From NCBI GenBank assembly GCA_017459445.1, contig JAFUDJ010000027.1:1-33293 (forward strand): a DNA stretch of 33,293 nucleotides, given 5' to 3'. Of this stretch, positions 6,584 to 15,071 are shown piece after piece. The number at the start of each line of letters is the position of its first letter. Position 1 is the stretch's first letter. Under the pieces are notes generated by a model, which ran no database searches, was not told the DNA's origin, and worked only from the letters and a program-made list of their open reading frames with translations. Both the position numbers and the translations under genes were made by a program. This stretch comes from Prevotella sp. (GTDB lineage: Bacteria; Bacteroidota; Bacteroidia; Bacteroidales; Bacteroidaceae).

Positions 6584-9500
6584 CTAATTGATTTTATAGT
6601 CCAGTGCCGGCGTCTGCTCAATGTATTGTATCAGCGGGTGCCTCACGTCGATGGTTTTCGTGGCGCTGCGCAACAGCACGTGGTGCTTGCCCATGGTGTC
6701 GTGCAGCTGGAAGAAGAGCTTCGTATCCCCCGGGTAGGTGTCAATCAGCTCGCCCAGCTCGGTCACCACCTGGTCGTCCAGGAGGTCGGTGGTCAGCGAG
6801 ATGGTGATGCGGTCGATGGCTTTCTGCTTGACGGTCTGCAGGTACTCGATGTTCTGCACCTTCAGCTGCATGATGTCGCTATGCTGGAAGCGCGGCTGCA
6901 CCTTGGCCGTGATGTACACCGAGGCGCCCTCGGCGAACATGCCGCTCCAGCGCCCCCAGACCTCTCCGAAGAGCGCCAGCTCGCCGGAGCCGTCAAAGTC
7001 TTCCAGCATGACGAATCCGCAGGGCTGTCCCCGCTTGTCGAAGCGGGTGCGCACGCCTGTCACGATGCCGCCGATGATGACGTCCTCGCGGTCCTTCAGC
7101 TTGTTGACGTCTGCCAATTCGTCACACCGGGTGTTGCAGAGGTTGTCGAGCACGATTTTGTATTCGTCCAACGGATGAGCCGACAAGTAGATGCCTACCA
7201 GCTCGCGCTCCTTGTTAAGGCGCTCGATGTCGCTCCAGCGGATGTCGCTCTTCGGCAGCGGCGGTGTCTGTATCTCGATGTCGCCGAAGCCGCCGAAGAG
7301 CGAGTTCTGCGCCTGCTGCTGCTCCAGCTGATAGGTCTGGCCGTAGCGCATGATGGTGTCGATGAAGGCGTCGCCCTTGGCATTCTGCGCGAAGAAGTCC
7401 TCGCGGCGGATGCCGAACGAGTCGAAGCCGCCGCTGAGCACCAGCACCTCGATGGCTTTGCGGTTGACCTGGCTGAAGGAGATGCGCTGCACGAAGTCGA
7501 AGATGTTCTTGTACGGACCGTTCTTCTCGCGCTCGTCGATGATGGCCTGTGCCGCACCGTCGCCCAGCCCCTTGATGCCGGCCAGGCCGAAGCGGATTTC
7601 GCCCTTTTTGTTGACGCCGAACTTCTGGTACGACTCGTTGACGTCGGGCCCCAGCGTGTCAATGCCCATCTGCTTGCACTCGTCCATGAGCTTGGTGATT
7701 TCCGTTATCTGGTCGCGGCGCCTCGACATGATGGCGGCCATGAACTCAGCCGGGTAGTTGGCCTTGAGGTAGGCCGTCTGATAGGCCACCCATGAGTAGC
7801 AGGCGGCGTGCGACTTGTTAAAGGCGTATGAGGCGAACTTCTCCCAGTCGGCCCAGATTTTCTCCAAGACCTGCGGGTCGTGGCCATTTCTCTTGCCGCC
7901 GTCGATGAATTTGGGCTTCATGGCGTCTACAATGTCCTTCTTCTTCTTACCCATCGCCTTACGCAGCGCGTCGCTCTCGCCACGGGTGAAGTCGGCCAGC
8001 TGGCGCGACAGGAGCATCACCTGCTCCTGGTAGACGGTGATGCCGTAGGTGTCCTTCAGGTACTTTTCCATGCAGGGGATGTCGTACTTGATTTCCTCCT
8101 TGCCGTTCTTGCGGGCAATGAACGAGGGAATGTAGTCCATAGGACCGGGCCGGTAGAGGGCGTTCATGGCAATGAGGTCCTCGAAGACCGTGGGATGCAG
8201 CTCGCGGAGATACTTCTGCATGCCGTTCGATTCGAACTGGAAGGTGCCGATAGTGCGCCCCTGCTGGTAGAGTTCGAAGGTCTTGGGGTCGTCGATGGGG
8301 ATGGTATCAAGGTCGAGGTCGATGCCGCGCGTCTGCTTGATGACGGCACAGGCCTCCTTCATTTCCGACAGCGTCTTCAGGCCGAGGAAGTCCATTTTGA
8401 TGAGCCCCGTCGACTCAATGACGTGGCCGTCGTACTGCGTGCAGTTGGTCTTCTGGTCCTTGAAGTCGGGGTCGTCGGCCGTGCTGACGGGCACCCAGTC
8501 GCTGATAGGGTCGCGGCAGATGATGAAGCCGCAGGCATGGATGCCCGTGCCGCGCACGGTGCCCTCCAGCATCTTGGCGTACTTGATGGTGTTGCGCAGG
8601 GCGGGGTCGTTGCTGGCCTCGGCGTCGCGCAGCTCCGGCGTACACTTGATGGCATTGGGCAGGTTCATCTTCATGCCGTCGGGCAGGCGGTCGGGGATGG
8701 CCTTACACAGGGCGTTGGAGACGGGCAGCGGCACCTTCTCGACGCGCGCCACGTCCTTGATGGAGTTCTTGGTGGCCATGGTGGCGTAGGTAATGATGTG
8801 CGCACAGTTCTCATGGCCGTACTTGTCCTCCACCCATTTCAGCACGCGGCCGCGCCCGTCGTCGTCGAAGTCGGTGTCGATATCGGGCAGCGAGATACGG
8901 TCGGGGTTCAGGAAACGCTCGAACAGCAGGTCGTACTTCAGCGGGTCTATCTTCGTGATGCCCAAGCAATAGGCCACCACGGAGCCGGCAGCCGAGCCAC
9001 GCCCCGGCCCCACCATGACGCCCAGCTCGTCGCGGGCGGAGTTGATAAAGTCCTGCACGATGAGGAAGTAGCCGGGGAAACCCATGGTCTTCATGATGTG
9101 CAGCTCGAAGCGGATGCGGTCCTCGACTTCCTGGGGGAGGCTGGAATTTCCGGGCGCTCCGGATTGGCCGGAATCACCGGATTGTCCGGATTCCCCGGAT
9201 TTTCCGGCTCCATAGAGCCGGTGCGCCCCCTGATAGGCCAGCTTCGCCAGATAGTCGGCCTCGAACTTGATGCGGTACAGCTTGTCGTAGCCGCCCAGCT
9301 TCTTGATTTTCTTCTCGCCTTCCTCGCGCGGCAGCGGGTTCTCTCCGTTCTCGTCGCGGGTGAATTCCTCGTAAAGCTGCTCCTCGGTGAACTTCTGCCG
9401 CCACTGCTCCTCGGTGCCAAACGACTCGGGAATGGGAAAGAAGGGCATGATGGGGTCGTGGTCGATGCTGTAGATTTCGACCTTGTTGAGTATCTCCAGC

Positions 9501-10357
9501 GTGTTGCTAAGGGCCTCGGGGACATCGGCGAAGACCTCGTTCATCTCCTCGCGCGTCTTGAACCACTCCTGCTTGGAGTAGAGCATGCGCGTCGGGTCGT
9601 CAAGGTCCTTGGCGGTAGCCAGGCAGAGCAGATGGTCGTGGGCCTCGGCATTCTCCTGGTCTACGAAGTGGGCATCGTTGGTGCAGACGAGCTTGATGCC
9701 ATACTCACGGGCCAGCTCGATAATCACTTTGTTGGCTTGCTGCTGCAAGGGGAACGTCTCGCGGTTGGCGCGGATGGCGGGGTCCTTGACCTCGTGGCGC
9801 TGCAACTCCAGGTAATAGTCGTCGCCGAATACGCGGTGATACCACTCGATGGCCTCGCGGGCTCCGGCTATGTCGCCGTTCAATATCTTCTTGGGCACCT
9901 CGCCGGCTATGCAGGCCGAGCACACGATAAGGCCCTCGTGGAACTGCTCCAAATCCTCGCGGTCGGTACGGGGCCGCATGTAGTAGCCGTCGACCCATGA
10001 GCGGCTGACCAGCTTGATGAGGTTCTTGTAGCCCTGATAGTTCTTGGCCAGCACGATGAGGTGATAGCCGCTCTGGTCTTCCTTGCCACGCCGCAGCGAC
10101 TTGGAGCCATGGCGCGACACATACATCTCGCAGCCGAAGATGGGGACGAAGGGCTCCTGGCCGGCTTTCTTGCGGCCTTTGTTGACACCGTTGACATAGT
10201 CGTGGAACTCCTTGATGCCGAACATGTCGCCATGGTCGGTGACGGCCATGCCGCGCATGCCGTTGTCTATGGCCTTGTCTACCAGCCGTTTGATGCTCGA
10301 CTGGCCGTCCAGTATCGAGTAGTAAGTGTGTACATGAAGATGTACGAAATCTTCCAT
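6584..10357 (-). CDS. dnaE: DNA polymerase III subunit alpha
   Basis: 1257-residue replicative polymerase. The PHP domain starts at residue 5 with LHVHTYYSILDGQSS. The polymerase palm motif PDIDTDFDDDGR, at about residues 489-500, carries the catalytic aspartates; the fingers and helix-hairpin-helix region follow (GIKGLGDGAAQAI), then an OB-fold near residues 1080-1170 (IGGIVTGVRTRFDKRGQPCG). The start codon directly precedes the PHP domain. Between the PHP domain and the palm, at about residues 382-405, a low-complexity insert of Gly-Ser-X triplets interrupts an otherwise conserved stretch. It is encoded by 9-bp repeats. The gene is divergent from psd. Confidence 0.97.
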   Translation of the reverse strand: MEDFVHLHVHTYYSILDGQSSIKRLVDKAIDNGMRGMAVTDHGDMFGIKEFHDYVNGVNKGRKKAGQEPFVPIFGCEMYVSRHGSKSLRRGKEDQSGYHLIVLAKNYQGYKNLIKLVSRSWVDGYYMRPRTDREDLEQFHEGLIVCSACIAGEVPKKILNGDIAGAREAIEWYHRVFGDDYYLELQRHEVKDPAIRANRETFPLQQQANKVIIELAREYGIKLVCTNDAHFVDQENAEAHDHLLCLATAKDLDDPTRMLYSKQEWFKTREEMNEVFADVPEALSNTLEILNKVEIYSIDHDPIMPFFPIPESFGTEEQWRQKFTEEQLYEEFTRDENGENPLPREEGEKKIKKLGGYDKLYRIKFEADYLAKLAYQGAHRLYGAGKSGESGQSGDSGQSGAPGNSSLPQEVEDRIRFELHIMKTMGFPGYFLIVQDFINSARDELGVMVGPGRGSAAGSVVAYCLGITKIDPLKYDLLFERFLNPDRISLPDIDTDFDDDGRGRVLKWVEDKYGHENCAHIITYATMATKNSIKDVARVEKVPLPVSNALCKAIPDRLPDGMKMNLPNAIKCTPELRDAEASNDPALRNTIKYAKMLEGTVRGTGIHACGFIICRDPISDWVPVSTADDPDFKDQKTNCTQYDGHVIESTGLIKMDFLGLKTLSEMKEACAVIKQTRGIDLDLDTIPIDDPKTFELYQQGRTIGTFQFESNGMQKYLRELHPTVFEDLIAMNALYRPGPMDYIPSFIARKNGKEEIKYDIPCMEKYLKDTYGITVYQEQVMLLSRQLADFTRGESDALRKAMGKKKKDIVDAMKPKFIDGGKRNGHDPQVLEKIWADWEKFASYAFNKSHAACYSWVAYQTAYLKANYPAEFMAAIMSRRRDQITEITKLMDECKQMGIDTLGPDVNESYQKFGVNKKGEIRFGLAGIKGLGDGAAQAIIDEREKNGPYKNIFDFVQRISFSQVNRKAIEVLVLSGGFDSFGIRREDFFAQNAKGDAFIDTIMRYGQTYQLEQQQAQNSLFGGFGDIEIQTPPLPKSDIRWSDIERLNKERELVGIYLSAHPLDEYKIVLDNLCNTRCDELADVNKLKDREDVIIGGIVTGVRTRFDKRGQPCGFVMLEDFDGSGELALFGEVWGRWSGMFAEGASVYITAKVQPRFQHSDIMQLKVQNIEYLQTVKQKAIDRITISLTTDLLDDQVVTELGELIDTYPGDTKLFFQLHDTMGKHHVLLRSATKTIDVRHPLIQYIEQTPALDYKIN
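9143..9212 (-). repeat. In-frame 9-bp repeat expansion inside dnaE
   Basis: On the plus strand CCGGATTGG, CCGGAATCA, CCGGATTGT, CCGGATTCC, CCGGATTTT and related copies follow each other every 9 bp. They encode a run of Gly-Ser-X triplets (KSGESGQSGDSGQSG) between HRLYGAG and LPQEVEDRIRFEL. The frame is kept because the period is a multiple of 3. Confidence 0.9.
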
Positions 10358-10385
10358 AATAGCGTATTTTTCCGGTTTTGAGGCG

Positions 10386-10417
10386 TAAAGTTACGCCGAA
10401 AAGGTGAGAATACCAAA
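10386..10417 (-). promoter_or_regulatory. Probable dnaE promoter with palindromic -7 region
   Basis: On the minus strand TTTG (10417-10414), a 20-bp spacer, then TAACTTTA (10393-10386), one mismatch from TAnnTTTG. The -7 box lies within the perfect palindrome GGCGTAAAGTTACGCC (10382-10397), which could be an operator. The leader would be about 20 nt. Confidence 0.6.
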
Positions 10418-10478
10418 AAATTTTATAATTATTAATTGATTTCAAGGAACTAAAGTTTCATAATTCATAATTATTATG

Positions 10479-10486
10479 TACCTTTG
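10479..10486 (+). promoter_or_regulatory. -7 element of psd
   Basis: TACCTTTG is a perfect -7 element. No clear TTTG stands 20 bp upstream; the nearest match is the weak GTTTC around 10455. It lies 42 bp before the psd ATG and would drive psd, pssA and the DUF4834 gene. Confidence 0.65.
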
Positions 10487-10527
10487 CATGTTGGAACGGT
10501 TAACTGAAACCTTTTGAAAAAAACTGT

Positions 10528-11217
10528 ATGGGAAAACGCATTAAGAAACTGAAAAAGATAAGAATACACCGCGAAGGCACCAACGAACTGACCCTTGGCA
10601 TGGTGGCCTTGGGCGTCGTCGGCACGCTGCTGTGGACTTTCATTGACAACAAGTTTCCTTTCTGGGCCTTCATCGCCGTGTTCGGCACGGTATGGATAGT
10701 TGCCCTTAACTTCTACCGCTGCCCTATCCGCTACTTCAACGGCGACACGGAGAAACTGATTGTGGCGCCTGCCGACGGAAAGATTGTCGTGGTGGAGGAA
10801 GCCGACGAGAACACGTACTTCCACGACAAACGGCTCATGATTAGCATCTTCATGAGCCCATGGAACGTGCACGCCAACTGGTTCCCCGTGGACGGCAAGG
10901 TGAAGTTTGTGAAGCACTTCAACGGCAACTACCACAAGGCATGGCTGCCCAAGGCCAGCGAAGAGAACGAACACGCCGACATCATGATAGAGACGCCCGA
11001 CGGACAGGAGGTGCTGGTGAGGCAGATAGCCGGTGCCGTGGCGCGCCGCATCGTGACATACGCCAAGGAAGACGAGGAATGCTACATCGACGAACACCTG
11101 GGATTCATCAAGCTGGGCTCGCGCGTCGACGTCTATCTGCCGCTGACTGCCCGCGCCTGTGTCACCATGGACCAGCCTACCACCGGCGACCAGACGGTCA
11201 TCGCAAAGCTAACCTAA
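10528..11217 (+). CDS. psd: Phosphatidylserine decarboxylase
   Basis: 229 residues, the short bacterial class. It converts phosphatidylserine to phosphatidylethanolamine at the inner membrane. Hydrophobic segments lie near residues 22-60 ([16 protein letters not shown] and [16 protein letters not shown]). The catalytic core follows, with [15 protein letters not shown]. The self-cleavage site that creates the pyruvoyl group is Gly197-Ser198 in [11 protein letters not shown]. The next gene makes its substrate, and the two are only about 27 bp apart. Confidence 0.95.
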   Translation: MGKRIKKLKKIRIHREGTNELTLGMVALGVVGTLLWTFIDNKFPFWAFIAVFGTVWIVALNFYRCPIRYFNGDTEKLIVAPADGKIVVVEEADENTYFHDKRLMISIFMSPWNVHANWFPVDGKVKFVKHFNGNYHKAWLPKASEENEHADIMIETPDGQEVLVRQIAGAVARRIVTYAKEDEECYIDEHLGFIKLGSRVDVYLPLTARACVTMDQPTTGDQTVIAKLT

Positions 11218-11244
11218 CGGCCAATGTTCAATATCCAAAGTCTA

Positions 11245-11925
11245 ATGATTAAGAAACACATCCCTAATACCATCACTTGCCTGAACCTTATATCGGGCTG
11301 CATAGCCACCTACTGGGCGCTTTGCGGCGTGTGGGACACGGCACTGCTATTTATCGTCATCGGAGCCGTCTTCGACTTCTTCGACGGCATGTCGGCACGC
11401 CTGCTCGGCGTTTCGTCGCCCATCGGCAAAGAACTGGACTCGCTGGCCGACGACATCACCTTCGGCTTTGCACCATCGGCCATTCTCTTCGACTTCCTGA
11501 AGAGCGGCATACAGTATCTGCCGTGGCACTATCTGGCCTACGCGGCATTCATCATGGCGGCCTTCTCGGCACTGCGGCTGGCCAAGTTCAACTTGGACGA
11601 GCGGCAGGCCATGGGCTTCATCGGCCTGCCGACGCCGGCCAACGCCCTGTTCTGGGGAGCATTGTTAGTGGGTGCCGGCGACTGGCTGCTCTCATCACCT
11701 TATTTATATTATGCCGTGTTTGCGGGACTCTTCGTCAGCTGCTGGCTGCTGGTGAGCGAGATTCCGATGTTTGCCCTGAAGTTCAAGACATGGGGATGGA
11801 AGGGCAACGAAGTAAAATACCTCTTCCTGCTGACGTGCATCCCCCTGCTGCTGCTGTTAGGCATCAGCGGACTGGCAGCCATCATAGCGTGGTACATCGT
11901 GCTGTCGGCAATCACCAAGAAATAA
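11245..11925 (+). CDS. pssA: CDP-diacylglycerol--serine O-phosphatidyltransferase
   Basis: Integral membrane enzyme making phosphatidylserine from CDP-diacylglycerol and serine. The CDP-alcohol phosphotransferase signature is complete: DFFDGMSAR, eight residues, then G, three residues, D, three residues, D (GKELDSLAD). Several hydrophobic helices follow to the C-terminus. The ATG at 11245 (MIKKHIPNTITCLN) is preferred to the one at 11224, because members begin just before the IPN-ITxxN motif. It is co-transcribed with psd, so product and consumer of phosphatidylserine are encoded side by side. Confidence 0.94.
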   Translation: MIKKHIPNTITCLNLISGCIATYWALCGVWDTALLFIVIGAVFDFFDGMSARLLGVSSPIGKELDSLADDITFGFAPSAILFDFLKSGIQYLPWHYLAYAAFIMAAFSALRLAKFNLDERQAMGFIGLPTPANALFWGALLVGAGDWLLSSPYLYYAVFAGLFVSCWLLVSEIPMFALKFKTWGWKGNEVKYLFLLTCIPLLLLLGISGLAAIIAWYIVLSAITKK

Positions 11926-11948
11926 TCCTATAGCTCATCCCCCTGTAT

Positions 11949-12335
11949 ATGAAGGCACTACTAAGCATCTTCGTCTTTATCTTCCTGGTCATCGTACTCA
12001 TCCTCTTGCTGACAGGGGGATTCATCATACGCACCATCCGCAAGCTGCGCGACACGGCACAGCAGATGGCCGACCAGCAGGAATTCCGGTTCCGGCAGGA
12101 GACCGGCCGGCAACGGCGCCAATACCGGACACACGACGCCCAAGGGACGCGCAAAAGCCATACCACCCACAAGACCCATACGGGCAACGAAACAGAAGAA
12201 ACCACCCGCTACACGTCAACGGCAACGGGTGAGACCATCATCGACCAAAACCATCAGGAGCGCGAAAACAGGAAGATTTTCGATGACTCCGACGGTGAAT
12301 ACACCGACTTCGTCGAAGTGAAAGGTGAAGAGTGA
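11949..12335 (+). CDS. DUF4834 family small membrane protein
   Basis: 128 residues: one N-terminal transmembrane helix (about residues 4-27, rich in L, I, V and F), then a polar tail rich in Q, R, T and H. The sequence FIIRTIRKLRDTAQQM directly after the helix and the position after pssA match the DUF4834 family of Bacteroidetes, as I recall it. No function is known. The position suggests envelope lipid synthesis or its membrane organisation, but that is inference. Its last codons form one arm of the terminator-like hairpin shared with pyrH. Confidence 0.75.
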   Translation: MKALLSIFVFIFLVIVLILLLTGGFIIRTIRKLRDTAQQMADQQEFRFRQETGRQRRQYRTHDAQGTRKSHTTHKTHTGNETEETTRYTSTATGETIIDQNHQERENRKIFDDSDGEYTDFVEVKGEE

Positions 12336-12406
12336 AAAATGAAAATTTCTACCGGACAATGATGGTGGCAGCAAATTTTTCACTTTTCGCTCTTCACTTT
12401 TCACTT
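12316..12406. terminator. Long heptamer-built hairpin spanning two convergent stop codons
   Basis: 12316-12348 and 12373-12406 form an imperfect inverted repeat over 30 bp long. Each arm consists of four 7-bp units (GTGAAAG, GTGAAGA, GTGAAAA, ATGAAAA in the left arm; the right arm read on the minus strand is the same kind). It covers the stop codons of the DUF4834 gene (12335) and pyrH (12405-12407). It is probably a bidirectional terminator, but it lacks a separate T-tract. Confidence 0.75.
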
Positions 12407-13115
12407 AATTATGCACCAGCGTGCCTATCTCCTCGCCGTCCATCACCTTCTTTAAGTTGCCGACGACATCCATATTGAACACATAGATAGGCAAGTTGTT
12501 GTCCTGACACATGCAGATAGCGGTCAGGTCCATGACCTTCAGGCCGCGCGCGAGTACCTCTTTATAAGTAATGGCGTCGAACTTCGTGGCCGTCGGGTCC
12601 TTCTCCGGGTCGGCGGTATAGACGCCGTCCACACGGGTACCCTTCAGCATGACGTCGGCCTCAATCTCAATACCGCGCAGCGAGCTGCCCGTATCGGTGG
12701 TGAAATAAGGGGAGCCGGTGCCTGCCGAGAAGATGCAGACATAGCCCTGCTCCATGGCCTCAATGGCTTTCCACTTAGTATAGAACTCGCCGATGGGCTC
12801 CATGCGGATGGCCGTCATGACGCGGTTCTTGACACCCACGGCACCCAAGGCCGACGAGAGCGCCAGCGAGTTGATGACCGTGGCGCACATACCCATCTGG
12901 TCGCCCTTCACGCGGTCGAAGCCTTTCTGCGAGCCGCTCAACCCACGGAAGATGTTGCCGCCACCGATGACGATGCCAATCTGGACGCCCATCTCGCTCA
13001 CTTCCTTAATCTGGCGTGCATAGTCACTCAGGCGCTCCGGGTCGATGCCATAGCCCTGTTTTCCCATCAGGCTCTCGCCCGACAACTTCAGAAGAATTCT
13101 TTTAAATCTTGCCAT
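12405..13115 (-). CDS. pyrH: Uridylate kinase
   Basis: 236 residues. An amino-acid-kinase fold enzyme that phosphorylates UMP to UDP. Motifs: [20 protein letters not shown] at the N-terminus, GGGNIFRG, and [10 protein letters not shown] with the nucleotide-binding region [13 protein letters not shown]. It is essential and usually allosterically controlled by GTP and UTP. Here it stands alone with an unusually long leader of about 200 nt between a consensus promoter and the ATG. The leader consists of a 15-bp repeat and octamer array B. Confidence 0.96.
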   Translation of the reverse strand: MARFKRILLKLSGESLMGKQGYGIDPERLSDYARQIKEVSEMGVQIGIVIGGGNIFRGLSGSQKGFDRVKGDQMGMCATVINSLALSSALGAVGVKNRVMTAIRMEPIGEFYTKWKAIEAMEQGYVCIFSAGTGSPYFTTDTGSSLRGIEIEADVMLKGTRVDGVYTADPEKDPTATKFDAITYKEVLARGLKVMDLTAICMCQDNNLPIYVFNMDVVGNLKKVMDGEEIGTLVHN

Positions 13116-13140
13116 AATCGTTTTCTTATTATTCGTTATT

Positions 13141-13268
13141 TTTCAATGTTTCGATATTCCGACGTTTCGAGATTTCGATGTCTCGCAGCCTTGATGATTC
13201 GCCGCCTCGTTGAATCGAAATTTCGAAAGCTCGAAAACTCGAAAATTCGAAATTTCGATATTTCGATA
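13141..13268 (-). repeat. Octamer array B: 16 phased units in the pyrH leader
   Basis: Sixteen 8-bp units in strict phase (128 bp), with consensus NNTCGAAA in the pyrH direction. The middle units (about 13181-13212) are more degenerate, for example CCTTGATG and ATTCGCCG, but keep the phase. The array ends 25 nt before the ATG in AAAAATAACGAATAATAAG. It lies downstream of the pyrH promoter, so it should be transcribed. Confidence 0.92.
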
Positions 13269-13310
13269 CCCCGGCGCTCAATGCCCCGGCGCTCAATGCC
13301 CCGACGCCCC
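13269..13310 (-). repeat. 15-bp GC-rich repeat next to array B
   Basis: CCCCGGCGCTCAATG occurs twice exactly (13269-13283 and 13284-13298), followed by a partial copy, CCCCGACGCCCC. It lies between the pyrH promoter and the octamer array. Confidence 0.9.
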
Positions 13311-13329
13311 TAAAACTCCAATTCTTCGG

Positions 13330-13360
13330 CAAAGATAAGAAAAAAATCACAATGTTGCAA
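13330..13360 (-). promoter_or_regulatory. pyrH promoter
   Basis: On the minus strand TTG (13360-13358), a 20-bp spacer, then TATCTTTG (13337-13330). Predicted transcription start is near 13323, about 210 nt before the pyrH ATG. Confidence 0.75.
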
Positions 13361-13404
13361 GCAACACAAAAAAAATATCTGACGGGTGATAATTTATGGA
13401 AACC

Positions 13405-13436
13405 TTTGGATATTTGAGAAATAATGCTTACTTTTG
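13405..13436 (+). promoter_or_regulatory. birA promoter
   Basis: TTTG (13405-13408), a 20-bp spacer, TACTTTTG (13429-13436). The start codon follows 24 bp later. It should drive birA and probably the four-helix-bundle and tadA genes. Confidence 0.85.
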
Positions 13437-13460
13437 CGGAAAAGAGCGGATTGAGCACTT

Positions 13461-14165
13461 ATGGCAGATTGGACAATCATACACATCGACGAAACGGACT
13501 CCACCAACCGGTGGCTGCGGGAGACTGACCAGCAGGGGCAGATGGTCTGCGTATATGCGGACTATCAGACGGCAGGGCGTGGCTGCGCCATGAATAAATG
13601 GGAGTCGGAGCGGGGCAAGAACCTAACATTCTCCATACTGATTCACCCGGAAAACATGGCTGCCGCCCGACAATTTGATATCTCGATGGCGATTTCACTG
13701 GCCATCTGCGAGGCACTTGGACTGTATATAGGCGACCTGAGCATCAAATGGCCCAACGACATCTATTGGCGCGACAGGAAAATTGCCGGTATACTGATAG
13801 AACATACACTTCATGGCAATGTCATCAAGGACAGCATCATTGGAGTCGGCCTGAATGTCAACCAGCGCGTATTTCATAGTGATGCGCCAAATCCCGTATC
13901 ACTATGGCAGATATGCGAACATGAGACCGACCGCAAACAACTGCTCCACGACATCCTGCATGCCTTTCAAAGGCTTTTGGGCCAGGACATCCGAGAGTCG
14001 TACCTGAGCAAGCTCTATCGTCGTCGCGGTTTCTATCCGTACGCCGATAAGAACGGTGCTTTTATGGCAGAATTAGTGACTGTAGAGCCCGACGGCCACC
14101 TGATACTTTGCGACGACAACGGCCAACAACGCCGCTACGCCTTTAAGGAAGTCAGTTATGGCTGA
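13461..14165 (+). CDS. birA: Biotin--[acetyl-CoA-carboxylase] ligase
   Basis: 234 residues, the catalytic and C-terminal domains only. There is no N-terminal helix-turn-helix, so it is a monofunctional ligase rather than a biotin repressor. DETDSTNRWL opens the fold. QTAGRGCAMNKWES is the biotinyl-AMP binding loop, with Cys-Ala in place of the common RxGR. KWPNDIYW and KIAGILIE carry the lysine-containing active-site strands. It activates biotin with ATP and transfers it to carboxylase lysines in the cytoplasm. Confidence 0.94.
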   Translation: MADWTIIHIDETDSTNRWLRETDQQGQMVCVYADYQTAGRGCAMNKWESERGKNLTFSILIHPENMAAARQFDISMAISLAICEALGLYIGDLSIKWPNDIYWRDRKIAGILIEHTLHGNVIKDSIIGVGLNVNQRVFHSDAPNPVSLWQICEHETDRKQLLHDILHAFQRLLGQDIRESYLSKLYRRRGFYPYADKNGAFMAELVTVEPDGHLILCDDNGQQRRYAFKEVSYG

Positions 14166-14290
14166 GCCGGAAAATCTCTCGAAAGCTCGGGAAATCCCGG
14201 AACCTCGAAAGCTCGAAATTTCGGAAAATCGAAACATCGAAGTTTCGAAATTTCGAAAAATCGGAACATCGAAATCTCGAAACCTCGAAA
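14166..14290 (+). repeat. Octamer array C between birA and the four-helix-bundle gene
   Basis: The array starts right after the birA stop codon (14163-14165). The last 11 units (14203-14290) are perfectly phased NNTCGAAA; the first part has small indels. It ends CCTCGAAA followed by TAACAACAAAA, then an A-rich leader to the ATG at 14324. Total length is 125 bp, close to the 128 bp of arrays A and B. Confidence 0.93.
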
Positions 14291-14323
14291 TAACAACAAA
14301 AAAACAAAAAAAACAAAAAAACA

Positions 14324-15064
14324 ATGGAAATCGCAATCTTCAAGCACTACTGGCTCGACACATGGGTACTTGCCAACGTGATACAGCTGGCCACGCAGGA
14401 CTTCTGCATCCGCTACCTGGACCACTCCAACGACCCGTGCGGAAGGCTCTTCGACCAGATGACCATGGCCGCACGGTCGGTGCCGGCCAACATCGCTGAA
14501 GGAAGTTCCCGCCATTCCACTTCACGGGAGACGGAGATGAAGCTGGTCGACGTGGCACGAGCCAGTCTTGCAGAGCTTTCCAACGACTACATCAACTGGC
14601 TGTTGCGATACGAGAGCACGCCCTGGTCGACAAAGACACCAGAATATAACGCCATCAACAGTATCCAACTGGATCGTCCTACCTATAAAGAGGACGTCCT
14701 GCACCTGAGCAGCATCCATATCCTCGCCCAAAAGCACAAGTTCGACGCATGGCTCAACAGCGGCGATTCGCTGACGGCAGCCAACTGCCTCATTATTCTC
14801 TGCAACCGCCTCATCATGATGCTACGCCGGCAGATAGAGCATCTGTTAGAGACCTTCAAAGAGGAAGGAGGCTTCACGGAAGCCCTCACTGCCGAGCGCC
14901 TGTCCTTCAGACAACAGCAAAGCATCCAAGCCAACGCCCCCGCCTGTCCGCTATGCGGGAAGCCAATGCTCAAGCGCATGGCCAAAAAGGGCATCAACTC
15001 CGGCAAGGAGTTTTGGAGCTGCAGCGGCTATCCGGCATGCAACGGAACCCTAAACATCCTGTAA
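14324..15064 (+). CDS. Four-helix-bundle suffix protein with C-terminal zinc ribbon
   Basis: 246 residues. The first 130 or so resemble the four-helix-bundle family (23S rRNA intervening-sequence protein type) with the typical RLFDQMTMAARSVPANIAEG and SRETEMKLVDVARASLAEL. A middle suffix region follows. The C-terminus is a topoisomerase-type zinc ribbon with four cysteines: CPLCGKPM, then FWSCSGYPAC. I recall this arrangement as the four helix bundle suffix domain family of Bacteroidales; its function is unknown. The zinc ribbon suggests nucleic-acid binding. The gene is flanked on both sides by octamer arrays, between birA and tadA. There is no signal peptide. Confidence 0.82.
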   Translation: MEIAIFKHYWLDTWVLANVIQLATQDFCIRYLDHSNDPCGRLFDQMTMAARSVPANIAEGSSRHSTSRETEMKLVDVARASLAELSNDYINWLLRYESTPWSTKTPEYNAINSIQLDRPTYKEDVLHLSSIHILAQKHKFDAWLNSGDSLTAANCLIILCNRLIMMLRRQIEHLLETFKEEGGFTEALTAERLSFRQQQSIQANAPACPLCGKPMLKRMAKKGINSGKEFWSCSGYPACNGTLNIL

Positions 15065-15071
15065 CGCAAAA

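Noticed and set aside
7880-10000. Long plus-strand open frame (706 codons) antisense to dnaE
   Set aside because: The minus strand encodes a full-length, motif-complete polymerase; the antisense protein has no recognisable domain.
13461-14165. birA as a biotin-sensing repressor
   Set aside because: The protein starts directly at the ligase domain; there is no N-terminal helix-turn-helix.
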